DNA of 64,000 bases, taken from Bacillota bacterium (lineage in GTDB: Bacteria; Bacillota; UBA994). The notes under the pieces were generated by a model that saw only the letters and a list, made by a program, of their open reading frames with translations, did no database searches and was not told where the DNA came from. This document shows, in pieces, positions 15,977 to 24,364 of the stretch. The position numbers and the translations under genes are program-made. The stretch lies in the NCBI GenBank assembly GCA_018333655.1, contig JAGXTJ010000023.1, positions 1-64,000 on the forward strand, given 5' to 3'. How positions within the stretch are numbered: the first letter of the stretch is position 1; every line of letters starts with the position of its first letter.

Positions 15977-17871
15977 GACAGCGCTACTTAAATAGTGTTT
16001 CCAAGGAAGTTGCCTTGAAGATGTGGCTGGAGTCATTCCCCTTGAGAGCGTTAGAAGGCGAAGTGGTGGCGACGAACAAGTCGCTTGGCCGCGTCACGGC
16101 GCGTCCCGTGCGCGCGGTGCAGTCATCACCGCACTATGCCGCCTCGGCTATGGACGGGATTGCCGTCTTGGCGAGGGACACCGTTCATGCGGCTCCTCTG
16201 CGACCCGTAAGGCTCGAAATAGGCCTCAACTGCTCTGTCGTTGATACAGGCGACCCCCTGCCGCAGGGTAGCGACGCGGTCATTATGATTGAGAATGTAG
16301 TGATCGAGGGCACTAGTTGCTACATAGAGCAGAGCGTAGCGCCCTTCACTAATGTGCGCCCTGTGGGCGAAGACATTGTAGCGGGGGAGATACTGCTGCC
16401 ACGTTTTCGGCACATCACGCCCGTGGACATGGGTGCGCTCTTGGCAGCAGGTGTGGGCGAGGTGGCCGTCTTGGCTAAGCCGCGCGTGACAATCATACCC
16501 ACAGGGGATGAAATGGTGCCGCCCGGTAGTGTCCTCAAGCAAGGGGATATAGTTGAATATAATTCCGCCATCATTAGCGGCGAAGTAGAGCTTTGGGGAG
16601 GCCAACCTATAGTTTTAGCACCTGTTGCTGATGATGCGAAACTCCTCAGTAAGGCTGTAGAAGAGGCCGCCACTCATAGCGATATCATCCTCATTATCGC
16701 CGGTTCTTCCACTGGCCGGGGAGATTTTACGGTAGAGGTCTTAGAAAAAATAGGGACTGTCTTGGTGCACGGGGTGGCCATGCGGCCAGGTAAGCCGGTA
16801 ATTTTAGCCAAAGTGGGTAGTGCGCCGGTAGTGGGACTGCCTGGATACCCTGTGTCCATGCACCTTTGTCTCGAGACCTTTGTCAAGCCCCTGCTTTTTT
16901 CCTACAACCGCCAGCCCCTGCCCTCGTCTGTACAAGTAGAGGGAGTTTTGACCCGTCGCCTAGTATCGCCTTTCGGTGTCGAAGAGCAGGTTAGGGTTCA
17001 GGCAGGATGCGTGGGGGGGCAGGTCATTGTCACGCCGCTAGGGCGTGGCGCGGGCGTTGTTTCCTCATTGATGCGTGCCGATGGCTTGGTCACTGTGCCT
17101 GCTCAGTCGGAGGGCTTGGCCGAGGGGGAAGTGGTGAGTGTTACTCTTAGGAGACCGCCCGCGACTATCAATGATACCTTGGTATGTATCGGTAGCCACG
17201 ACCTAGCCCTCGACGTGCTGGCGGATATACTGCGCGTTTCAGAAGATATGCACTTGCAGACGAGCCATGTGGGAAGCATGGGTGGGCTACTTTCTCTAAA
17301 ACGCAATTTTGCCCATCTTGCTACTACTCATCTCCTAGATGAAACTAGCGGCAAGTACAATATTGACGTTGTCAGGCGACTCTTTCCGGATGAGGACATG
17401 GTTATTGTAAATCTCGTGGAGCGGTGGCAGGGTTTCATTCATCGCTGGGAGCGAGCCATTAGTGGCTGGCAGGACCTCACCAAGGGCAGGTTTGTCAATC
17501 GCCAGAGGGGTGCAGGTACTCGCGCCTTGCTAGACTACCACCTAAAGCTACAAGGCATAGAGCCCCGCGATATCGAAGGCTACGGCCGCGAAGAGAGCAC
17601 TCACCTTGCTGTGGCCTGTGCGGTGGATGCAGGTAGCGCCGACGTAGGTCTAGGTATTTTATCAGCGGCAGAGAATTTTGGGCTGTCATTTACGCCACTG
17701 TGCTTGGAGCAGTTTGATATCGTTTTACGGCGCGATTCCCTCTCTGACCCTCGCGTTGTGGCACTGTTAAGGGTAGTTCGCTCGCCCGAGTTTGCTGCCC
17801 GTGTCGGAGAGCTTGGTGGGTATGAAACCAAAATGAGCGGAGAGGTAGTGTGGTCGACGCATGCGAGATAA
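15973..17871 (+). CDS. MoeA fused to a periplasmic-binding-protein-like domain
   Basis: A 632-residue fusion. Residues 1 to about 400 are a MoeA domain (AASAMDGIAV, NVRPVGEDIVAGE, IIPTGDEMV, IAGSSTGRGDFTVE, MRPGKPVIL, VVGLPGYPVSMH). Residues from about 405 to the end form a PBP-like domain (PF12727 type) with IGSHDLALDVLAD, SHVGSMGGLLSLKRN, HLLDETSGKYN, FVNRQRGAGTRALLD and VACAVDAGSADVGLG; this domain resembles molybdate or tungstate sensing domains and may bind the oxyanion or a cofactor precursor. GTG 15973 is in a GTGA overlap with the first moeA and has GGGGAGG ahead. Two MoeA paralogues in one operon may separate Mo from W insertion; that is inference. Confidence 0.9.
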   Translation: MRQRYLNSVSKEVALKMWLESFPLRALEGEVVATNKSLGRVTARPVRAVQSSPHYAASAMDGIAVLARDTVHAAPLRPVRLEIGLNCSVVDTGDPLPQGSDAVIMIENVVIEGTSCYIEQSVAPFTNVRPVGEDIVAGEILLPRFRHITPVDMGALLAAGVGEVAVLAKPRVTIIPTGDEMVPPGSVLKQGDIVEYNSAIISGEVELWGGQPIVLAPVADDAKLLSKAVEEAATHSDIILIIAGSSTGRGDFTVEVLEKIGTVLVHGVAMRPGKPVILAKVGSAPVVGLPGYPVSMHLCLETFVKPLLFSYNRQPLPSSVQVEGVLTRRLVSPFGVEEQVRVQAGCVGGQVIVTPLGRGAGVVSSLMRADGLVTVPAQSEGLAEGEVVSVTLRRPPATINDTLVCIGSHDLALDVLADILRVSEDMHLQTSHVGSMGGLLSLKRNFAHLATTHLLDETSGKYNIDVVRRLFPDEDMVIVNLVERWQGFIHRWERAISGWQDLTKGRFVNRQRGAGTRALLDYHLKLQGIEPRDIEGYGREESTHLAVACAVDAGSADVGLGILSAAENFGLSFTPLCLEQFDIVLRRDSLSDPRVVALLRVVRSPEFAARVGELGGYETKMSGEVVWSTHAR

Positions 17872-18799
17872 GGCGGGGCGCGTTATAGACTACCTCAGGC
17901 TCTCTATCACCGAGGAATGCGATTTGCGCTGTCGTTACTGCCAGCCAGAGGGAGAAATTACTTACCCTGCGGAGCTTACTCTTGACGACTTTCTCTTCGT
18001 TATTCGGGTGGCCAGCACGCTTGGCATCAGGAGGGTGCGCCTTACGGGTGGCGAGCCTCTGCGCAGGGCGGGCTTGCCAGATTTTATCCAAAGCGTCGCG
18101 GCTATCCCTGGCATTGACGATGTTTCTCTGACCACAAACGGGGTCTTGTTGGCGGAAATGGCGACAGTTCTCAAAGACAAAGGGCTCAATCGGGTCAATA
18201 TCAGCCTAGATTCGCTACAGCCGGAGCGCTATGCTTACATGACGCGCGGTGGTGTGCTGCACAAGGTTTTGGCGGGTGTTACGGCCGCTCTTTCGGCTAA
18301 ACTCACGCCCGTCAAAATTAACTGTGTCGTTATCCGTGGCTTTAACGACGACGAAGTCGAGGCTTTTGCTGCACTCACTTGGCGACAAGACATCGCCGTG
18401 CGCTTCCTTGAGCTGATGTCCTTTGGCGAAGGCAGTAACTTTGCCCCCGAGGCCTTAGTTCCGATACAAGAGATAAAGAAGAGACTAGGGCCCCTCATAG
18501 CGGCAGAAGAGGTTGGGGCAGGGCCGGCAAAGGTTTTTCGTTTCCCCGGCGCGCAGGGGACACTAGGCTTTATAAGTGGTACCAGCGAGTATTTTTGTCG
18601 CGGCTGCAATAGATTACGCATTACGGCGCAGGGTAAGGTCCGCTCATGTCTCTTTGCCGATGCCGAGGGTGACATTAGAGAATTAATCGTCACCAGACGA
18701 GAAGAAGCGCTGCGCAGGGCCTTAGAGCAGGCGGTAACCACCAAGCCAGAGCGAGAAAAAAGCATCGACAATCGCCGCATGGCAGAGATAGGGGGCTAG
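17861..18799 (+). CDS. moaA: GTP 3',8-cyclase
   Basis: A 312-residue radical SAM enzyme that converts GTP to 3',8-cyclo-GTP, the first step of molybdopterin synthesis. The SAM cluster motif is C20-x3-C24-x2-C27 (CDLRCRYC), GGEPLRR binds SAM, and a second [4Fe-4S] cluster is held by FCRGCNRLRITAQGKVRSC near residues 246-263. The protein ends in GG, the C-terminal motif required in MoaA. It overlaps the upstream gene by 11 bp and is followed 6 bp later by moaC, its pathway partner. Confidence 0.95.
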   Translation: MRDKAGRVIDYLRLSITEECDLRCRYCQPEGEITYPAELTLDDFLFVIRVASTLGIRRVRLTGGEPLRRAGLPDFIQSVAAIPGIDDVSLTTNGVLLAEMATVLKDKGLNRVNISLDSLQPERYAYMTRGGVLHKVLAGVTAALSAKLTPVKINCVVIRGFNDDEVEAFAALTWRQDIAVRFLELMSFGEGSNFAPEALVPIQEIKKRLGPLIAAEEVGAGPAKVFRFPGAQGTLGFISGTSEYFCRGCNRLRITAQGKVRSCLFADAEGDIRELIVTRREEALRRALEQAVTTKPEREKSIDNRRMAEIGG

Positions 18800-18805
18800 A
18801 CTTAG

Positions 18806-19297
18806 TTGTTAACGCATATCGATGAGGCAGGAAGAGCCTCCATGGTAGATGTATCGGCCAAGGCCGCCACTAGGCGTGTCGCTACAGCCCGCGCTTCGGT
18901 GTGTATGAGAAAAGAGACGATGGCGCTTATCTTAAGCGGGCAAGTTCCCAAGGGAGATGTCTTAGCTGCCCTGCGTCTAGCAGGTATCATGGCGGCCAAA
19001 AAGACTCCCGAGCTGATTTTTCTTTGCCATCCCCTGCGCATTTCGACGGTTAGGGTAGAGGCGCGTGAGGCGTCCCCCTGCGAACTAGAAATTATATCTG
19101 AAGTAGTGGCCTTTGATAGTACTGGGGTCGAAATGGAAGCCTTGACCGCGGTAACAGTGGCAGCGCTTACCGTGGTTGATATGTGCAAGGCGGTTGATAA
19201 AGGCTTAATAATACAAAATGTTCATTTGCTATCAAAATTTGGTGGCAAAAGTGGGGACTTTGTCTGGGGAGGTGAAAATCCATGCGCGGAAAGATAG
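18806..19297 (+). CDS. moaC: Cyclic pyranopterin monophosphate synthase
   Basis: A 163-residue enzyme that converts 3',8-cyclo-GTP to cyclic pyranopterin monophosphate. Family marks are MVDVSAKAATRRVATA near residue 13, PELIFLCHPLRI near residue 67, FDSTGVEMEALTAVTVAALTV near 110 and CKAVDKGL near 132. TTG 18806 is the start; a run of G at 18791-18795 serves as ribosome binding site. The last 16 bp overlap the next gene. moaE and moaD, which act next, are not in this operon. Confidence 0.95.
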   Translation: MLTHIDEAGRASMVDVSAKAATRRVATARASVCMRKETMALILSGQVPKGDVLAALRLAGIMAAKKTPELIFLCHPLRISTVRVEAREASPCELEIISEVVAFDSTGVEMEALTAVTVAALTVVDMCKAVDKGLIIQNVHLLSKFGGKSGDFVWGGENPCAER

Positions 19298-20226
19298 AGG
19301 CAGTTTCCACTAGCCCAAGTAAAGGTATGCGCAAAGTTCCGCAACCTGTAGCTACGTTGTTGGCAGGACAGGGCGTGGCAGGAGATGCCCATGCTGGTTT
19401 TTCGCATCGGCAGGTTAGTCTCTTGGCAGTGGAGAGTATTCGCAAGATGCAGGCTATGGGAGTAGCCGTAACAGCGGGAGACTTTGCGGAGAACATTACC
19501 CTCAGTGCCATAGACTTGTCGCGGGTGTCCGTAGGCACTCGACTGACTCTAGGCGGCTCCGCCGTACTCTCTATCACGCAACTAGGAAAAGAATGTCATG
19601 AACGTTGTGCCATTTATTATCAAGCGGGTGACTGTGTGATGCCCCGCGAGGGGGTTTTCGCCGAGGTGCTACGTGGCGGTCAAGTCATGCCCGGTGATTC
19701 GGTAATCGTGTGGCCGAAGCTACAAGTCTTAGTGATTACTCTAAGCGATCGGTGCGCACGAGGGGAGACACAAGACGAGAGTGGCCCCGCTATAGCGAAC
19801 GAGCTCACCCTGCTAGGTGCCACAGTGCAAGCAACTCTTCTCGCCGATGATTACGATCAACTTGTGCAGCAATTGCGATCCGCTTGTGACTGCGGCGACT
19901 TCGATGTCGTGCTTACCACAGGGGGGACAGGGCTCGCCCCGCGCGACATAACTCCTGAAGCAACATTAGCGGTGGTAGAGCGTGAGGTGCCCGGCATGGC
20001 AGAAGCCATGCGAGCTCTTAGCCTTAGTAAAACCCCCATGGCTATGCTCAGCCGGGCCGTAGTCGGGGTGCGCAAGAGGACCATGATCATCAATCTACCC
20101 GGGAGTAAGAAGGGGGCACTAGAGTGCCTCGGCATTGTGCTCCCCGTCTTGCCTCATGCGCAAGAAGTGATGCGCGGCCATAGCCTAGACTGTGGCCGTA
20201 GCCACAGTACTCGACTGTGGCCGTAG
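19282..20226 (+). CDS. MOSC domain fused to molybdopterin adenylyltransferase (MogA)
   Basis: A 314-residue fusion. Residues 1-147 are a MOSC domain (KGMRKVPQPVA, GDAHAGFSHRQVSLL, GDFAENITL, GKECHERCAIYYQAGDCVM with clustered cysteines), a fold used for sulfur or Mo-cofactor transfer. Residues 148-300 are MogA/MoaB (VLVITLSDRCARGE, LTTGGTGLAPRDITPEA, PGMAEAMR, NLPGSKKGALE), which adenylylates molybdopterin before MoeA acts. The last 12 residues are encoded by the palindromic repeat array that follows; the stop codon TAG lies in the second repeat copy, so the native C terminus may have been altered by repeat insertion. Confidence 0.92.
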   Translation: MRGKIEAVSTSPSKGMRKVPQPVATLLAGQGVAGDAHAGFSHRQVSLLAVESIRKMQAMGVAVTAGDFAENITLSAIDLSRVSVGTRLTLGGSAVLSITQLGKECHERCAIYYQAGDCVMPREGVFAEVLRGGQVMPGDSVIVWPKLQVLVITLSDRCARGETQDESGPAIANELTLLGATVQATLLADDYDQLVQQLRSACDCGDFDVVLTTGGTGLAPRDITPEATLAVVEREVPGMAEAMRALSLSKTPMAMLSRAVVGVRKRTMIINLPGSKKGALECLGIVLPVLPHAQEVMRGHSLDCGRSHSTRLWP

Positions 20227-20308
20227 CCACAGTACTCGACTGTGGCCGTAGCCACAGTACTCGACTGTGGCCGTAGCCACAGTACTCGACTGTGGCCGTA
20301 GCCACAGT
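20189..20308. repeat. Five tandem copies of a 25-bp palindromic unit
   Basis: The 20-bp sequence ACTGTGGCCGTAGCCACAGT, itself an 8-bp inverted repeat around CGTA, starts at 20189, 20214, 20239, 20264 and 20289, identical each time and separated by ACTCG. The array is bounded on both sides by CTAG, so the outermost arms form a longer palindrome. The first copies are inside the MOSC-MogA coding frame. It is the largest non-genic tract of the window. It is not a CRISPR array: the spacers are 5 bp and identical. Confidence 0.95.
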
Positions 20309-20340
20309 CTAGTAGACTGATAAACAAACGCAGACTTGCG

Positions 20341-20369
20341 GCGCGGACCTAAGGGTTCGCGCTTTTTTT
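20341..20369 (+). terminator. Rho-independent terminator of the molybdenum cofactor operon
   Basis: GCGCGGACC (20341-20349) pairs with GGTTCGCGC (20354-20362), nine pairs with one G-U, a TAAG loop and seven T. It separates the cofactor operon from the dcw cluster. Confidence 0.9.
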
Positions 20370-20471
20370 GTAAAAAGAAAAAAATATTTTCGCCGCAGAG
20401 AAGGAACAGCACCTTGAGGGGAGAATAATAGTGGGTGAAAGTGGTGCATTGTGGTGGAAGGGGGCAAGACA

Positions 20472-20900
20472 GTGTTTTTAGGGCAACATGAACATAGCGT
20501 TGACGACAAAGGCAGGCTGTTCTTGCCCGCTAAATTTCGCGAACGTTTGGGCTCTCCCTTTGTGGTGACGAAAGGTTTAGATGGCTGTCTCTTTATCTAT
20601 CCCTTGCGAGAATGGGAAGTTATCTCGCAGCGTTTGCAAGAAATGACGACTTCCCGCAGTGATGCACGGGCGTTCACGCGGCTCTTCTTCTCTGGTGCCG
20701 CCGAGCTCGATTTCGACAAACAAGGACGCATTAATATCCCAGAACCACTGCGGCAACATGCCATGCTAGCTAAAGATGCTGTAGTCATCGGAGCCGGACG
20801 GAGAGTTGAAGTGTGGAGTGCCGCCTCTTGGCAGGACTACTCTAGTAATGCACTCAAAAACTACGAACAAGTGGCGGAAGAACTGGAGACCATACTCTAA
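20472..20900 (+). CDS. mraZ: Transcriptional regulator MraZ
   Basis: A 142-residue protein with two AbrB-like MraZ repeats; first gene of most dcw clusters, where it can bind repeats in its own promoter. Visible blocks are GQHEHSVDDKGRLFLPAKFRE at the N terminus and DKQGRINIPEPLRQHA in the second half. GTG 20472 is chosen because GGAAGGGGG ends 7 bp before it and MFLG is the usual N terminus. No clear MraZ box was found upstream, but the region from 20370 to 20471 is purine-rich. Confidence 0.95.
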   Translation: MFLGQHEHSVDDKGRLFLPAKFRERLGSPFVVTKGLDGCLFIYPLREWEVISQRLQEMTTSRSDARAFTRLFFSGAAELDFDKQGRINIPEPLRQHAMLAKDAVVIGAGRRVEVWSAASWQDYSSNALKNYEQVAEELETIL

Positions 20901-20906
20901 AGGACG

Positions 20907-21854
20907 GTGGGGAGCATTAACGCGCATGTACCTGTTCTACTGGAGGAGTCCGTAAGGGCTCTCGACCTACGTAAAGGCGAGGTAGTGCTAGATTGTACCT
21001 TTGGCCGTGGTGGTCACACGCGGCGTTTTCTTGAGGCAGTTGGGCCTACTGGCTTGGTGTTGGGCCTTGATGTAGATAGTGCCGCCCTCTTAGCCGCTAA
21101 GGAGATTACAGCCCCAAATTTTCGTTTCGTGGCCCTGAATTTTCGCAACTTAGATATAGCCCTGCGCACAGCTGGTATAGAAGAAGTGGACAAGGTGTTT
21201 TTTGACCTCGGTGTCTCTAGCCCTCAGTTAGACGAGGCGGCACGGGGTTTCTCTTACAGGACAGAGGCGCCTCTAGATATGCGCCTAGACAAGGATCTCG
21301 TGACGAGTGCAGAAGAGCTCTTGCAGCAGAGTAGCGAAGGGGAGCTAGCACAAATTCTTTGGGATTTTGGGGAGGAACGCTGGGCCAAACGAATTGCTTC
21401 CTTTATTGTGCTGGCGCGAGCCAAGGCTCCCATCAAGACGACCCTAGAGTTAGTGGAGATTATTAAGGCGGCTGTGCCCAAGGCGGTGCGGCAAGCCGAA
21501 GATCAGCATCCGGCCCGCCGTACTTTTCAGGCTCTGCGCATTGCCGTAAACGACGAGTTAGGTGCCCTCAAAGAAGGTTTAGAAAAAGGCCTGGTGGCGC
21601 TTAAAAATGGCGGAAGACTCGGCTGCATTGCCTTTCACTCTCTCGAGGACCGCATAGTGAAGCAATTTATGATTCACCATGCACGTGAGTGTCTGTGTCC
21701 GCAGGGCCTACCGCAGTGCGTGTGTAATCACCGACCACAAGTCAAGTTAATTACTAAGAAGCCCCTGGTGCCTACGCCAGACGAAGTGCGTGACAACCCC
21801 CGCAGTCGCAGTGCGCACTTGCGAGTGATCGAGAAATTGCCTAGGTTCTATTAA
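20907..21854 (+). CDS. rsmH: 16S rRNA m4C1402 methyltransferase
   Basis: A 315-residue SAM-dependent enzyme that N4-methylates C1402 of 16S rRNA. It shows HVPVLLEESVRAL, the SAM site VLDCTFGRGGHTRRFLE, FDLGVSSPQLDEAARGFSYR, APLDMRLD, RRTFQALRIAVNDELG, HSLEDRIVKQFM and a Cys-containing CLCPQGLPQCVC insertion usual in the family. GTG 20907 is used, although AAAGGA stands only 2 bp ahead; an ATT at 20916 would have a better spacing. Second gene of the dcw cluster. Confidence 0.96.
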   Translation: MGSINAHVPVLLEESVRALDLRKGEVVLDCTFGRGGHTRRFLEAVGPTGLVLGLDVDSAALLAAKEITAPNFRFVALNFRNLDIALRTAGIEEVDKVFFDLGVSSPQLDEAARGFSYRTEAPLDMRLDKDLVTSAEELLQQSSEGELAQILWDFGEERWAKRIASFIVLARAKAPIKTTLELVEIIKAAVPKAVRQAEDQHPARRTFQALRIAVNDELGALKEGLEKGLVALKNGGRLGCIAFHSLEDRIVKQFMIHHARECLCPQGLPQCVCNHRPQVKLITKKPLVPTPDEVRDNPRSRSAHLRVIEKLPRFY

Positions 21855-21873
21855 GCTGAGGGAGTGAATAACT

Positions 21874-22245
21874 GTGATACCAGCAAGAAAGCCTCTGCCT
21901 CTTGCTCCAGAACCCATATTAGAGAGAAGACGGCTTCCCGCCAAGAGGAGCAAAACTTCTCTCCTGCCGCGCTTTGTCAGGCGTGCCGCCTTGACACTGG
22001 CGATATGCGGCTTGTTGTTTGGCTACTCAGTGCATCGCCACGCGCAAATCGCTAGTTCGGAGCGAGATATCGCTCATTTGACAGCAGAGATCGCTGAAAT
22101 GGAAGCTCAGAATGCCAAGCTGCAGATAGAGGTGCTGGCATTATCATCCCTACCGCGCCTTGAGCGCGTGGCACGCCAAGAGCTAGGCATGATGAACCCC
22201 CAAGGCAGGCAGATTATTTTGGTCGGAGTGACTGGTGGCAACTAG
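21874..22245 (+). CDS. ftsL: Cell division protein FtsL-like
   Basis: A 123-residue bitopic protein: a basic cytoplasmic N terminus, one membrane segment around residues 36-52 (AALTLAICGLLFGYSV), and an outside coiled coil from about 60 to 95 with heptad hydrophobics, then SLPRLERVARQELGMMNP, typical of FtsL/DivIC. It would join the FtsQ-FtsB/DivIC complex of the divisome. Position between rsmH and the penicillin-binding protein is that of ftsL. GTG 21874 follows GAGGGAG. Confidence 0.85.
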   Translation: MIPARKPLPLAPEPILERRRLPAKRSKTSLLPRFVRRAALTLAICGLLFGYSVHRHAQIASSERDIAHLTAEIAEMEAQNAKLQIEVLALSSLPRLERVARQELGMMNPQGRQIILVGVTGGN

Positions 22246-22268
22246 GTGCGACAAAGGGGGGCGAATGA

Positions 22269-24347
22269 GTGTCTACTCCCATGGGTATGAAGCTTAGGGT
22301 AGCTAATTTGTTAGTGCTTTTCATCCTAGGCTGCGTGGTCTTGGTCTTGCGACTTGGTTTTCTGCAGTTTGTTCGTGGGCCCGAATTAGAGAGGTGGGCC
22401 ATGGCACAATGGAGCAGGGATGTGGCTGTCTCACCTAGCCGCGGCGTTATCTATGATCGCAACCTGAGACCTCTTGCCGTCAGTGCTAATGCTGACACCT
22501 TGGTCGCACTCCCTGCCAAAATTGAGAATCCGGATGAAACTGCTGCCAAATTGGCTGCAGTTCTTGGTATTTCTCCGGAAGTGATTCATCGCGGCATTAC
22601 GCGGCGTCTTGACCAAGTGTATATCGCGCGCCAGATCTCCCGCGAGCAGGCGGCGGCGGTGCGGGCTCTAAATTTGCCCGGCATTGACTTCAAAATTGAA
22701 ACAGATCGCTACTATCCAAATGCTAATTTGGCTAGTCACCTACTAGGCTTTGTGGGTATAGATAACCAGGGGCTGGGTGGGCTGGAGCATAAGTATGATG
22801 CCACCCTGCGCGGTACTCCGGGTGAAGTTAGAAATCCTGCCGATGGCCGAAGAAACCCCCTGCAAAACGTAAGCCCTGAATATGTGCCGCCAGTGCCCGG
22901 CCAGAGCATCGTCCTGACCATTGATGAAGTCATACAACATATAGTGGAAAGAGAACTTGATGCTGCCATGACGCGTCACCAGGCCACCGCGGCTCTCGCT
23001 GTGGCCATGAATCCCCAAACGGGTGAAATCCTCGCCATGGCCAATCGCCCCGACTTTGACCCTAATGCCTTTAACCGCTACACTGAGGCCTTGTGGCGTA
23101 ACACCGCCGTCAGTGACAGCTTTGAGCCTGGTTCCACTTTCAAGGTTGTCACGGCCGCAGCTGCCTTGAACGAGGGCGTTGTGAACGAGGAAGACCGTTT
23201 TTTTTGTACGGGCTCTGTTTCTGTAGCGGGCGTTAGGCTCGGTTGTTGGCGGGCTGGCGGGCATGGCAGTCAGAATTTCGCCGAGGTGTTTTGGCAGTCT
23301 TGCAACCCAGGTTTTGTCGATGTCGGCATGAAGCTAGGCCGAGAAACTCTCCAGGCCTACATCGACAAATTTGGCTTCGGCAGACGCACCGGCATTGATC
23401 TGCCTGGGGAAGCGCCTGGCGTTATGTTTCGGCGGATGGGGCCGGTCGAACTAGCGACGACAAGTTTCGGCCAAGGTCCTGCAGTGACCGCCTTGCAGCA
23501 AGTAGTGGCGCTCTCGGCCGCTGTCAATGGGGGCATAGTATATCGTCCCCGCCTTGTTAAGGAGATTAGAGACCAACAAGGTGTTGTGGTGCAAACGTTT
23601 CCTAAGGAAGTTGTAGGGCAAGCTATAACTGCCGATACTTCGGCGAGAGTACGCACGCTGCTCGAAGGAGCGGTGCTCTATGGGTCAGGACGAAATGCCT
23701 TTATAGAGGGCCAAAGAGTAGGCGGCAAGACCGGTACAGCCCAGATGGTTAGGGCGGGCGGGGGCTACTATGATGGCAGATACATCGCCTCATTCATCGG
23801 CATGGCACCCGCAGACGACCCCTCGATAGCCTTGCTAGTGATTGTAAGGGATCCACAGGGGCCCTATGGTTACTATGGTAGCCAAGTTGCCGCACCCGCT
23901 TTTCGGGCTATGATGGTTGATATTTTGCGCTACCTGAACGTAGAGCCCCACAGTGGGGGTTCGGTTTTGGCCGAGCCTGCTCTCGTTACGGTGCCAGAGC
24001 TACGGGGTCTTAGTACTACGGCTGCTCTTGCCCATCTCCGCGACCTTGGGTTAAACTTACGTATGGAGAAGGTGGGCGATCGTGTCATTTCGCAAACGCC
24101 TACGCCGGGGGCCGCAGTTTCTGTGGGGACAACGGTCATCGTTGAACTAGGAACCGCACAAGATCCCCTGGGGCGAATCGTCGTTCCTGATGTGCGCGGT
24201 CTCTCCATGCGCGACGCCAGCCTTAAAATGTCCGCTGCGGGACTACGTATTGTGGTGACTGGGACGGGGCTGGCCGTAACTCAAGACCCACTTCCTGGAG
24301 AAGAAGTCGATATATCTACCATCGTAAGAGTCACTTTTCGCCCGTGA
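22269..24347 (+). CDS. Class B penicillin-binding protein with two PASTA domains (FtsI/SpoVD type)
   Basis: A 692-residue D,D-transpeptidase. One N-terminal membrane anchor (residues 9-30), a dimerisation domain from about 45 (GVIYDRNLRPLA), then the catalytic domain with SxxK (SFEPGSTFK), SxN (QSCNPG) and KTGT (GGKTGTAQ). Two PASTA domains follow (VTVPELRGLSTTAALAHL and IVVPDVRGLSMRDASLKM). Only one such gene is present, where Bacillus has pbpB and spoVD, so it may serve both division and spore cortex. GTG 22269 lies behind AAAGGGGGG. Confidence 0.94.
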   Translation: MSTPMGMKLRVANLLVLFILGCVVLVLRLGFLQFVRGPELERWAMAQWSRDVAVSPSRGVIYDRNLRPLAVSANADTLVALPAKIENPDETAAKLAAVLGISPEVIHRGITRRLDQVYIARQISREQAAAVRALNLPGIDFKIETDRYYPNANLASHLLGFVGIDNQGLGGLEHKYDATLRGTPGEVRNPADGRRNPLQNVSPEYVPPVPGQSIVLTIDEVIQHIVERELDAAMTRHQATAALAVAMNPQTGEILAMANRPDFDPNAFNRYTEALWRNTAVSDSFEPGSTFKVVTAAAALNEGVVNEEDRFFCTGSVSVAGVRLGCWRAGGHGSQNFAEVFWQSCNPGFVDVGMKLGRETLQAYIDKFGFGRRTGIDLPGEAPGVMFRRMGPVELATTSFGQGPAVTALQQVVALSAAVNGGIVYRPRLVKEIRDQQGVVVQTFPKEVVGQAITADTSARVRTLLEGAVLYGSGRNAFIEGQRVGGKTGTAQMVRAGGGYYDGRYIASFIGMAPADDPSIALLVIVRDPQGPYGYYGSQVAAPAFRAMMVDILRYLNVEPHSGGSVLAEPALVTVPELRGLSTTAALAHLRDLGLNLRMEKVGDRVISQTPTPGAAVSVGTTVIVELGTAQDPLGRIVVPDVRGLSMRDASLKMSAAGLRIVVTGTGLAVTQDPLPGEEVDISTIVRVTFRP

Positions 24348-24364
24348 GAGAAGGAGTGGACAAG

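Noticed and set aside
20189-20308. CRISPR array
   Set aside because: Repeats are regular, but the intervals are 5 bp and identical, and no cas gene is near.
20090-20412. Minus-strand open frames through the palindrome array (repetitive peptides with CGYGHS)
   Set aside because: They exist only because the repeat lacks stops in those frames; no ribosome binding site or family match.
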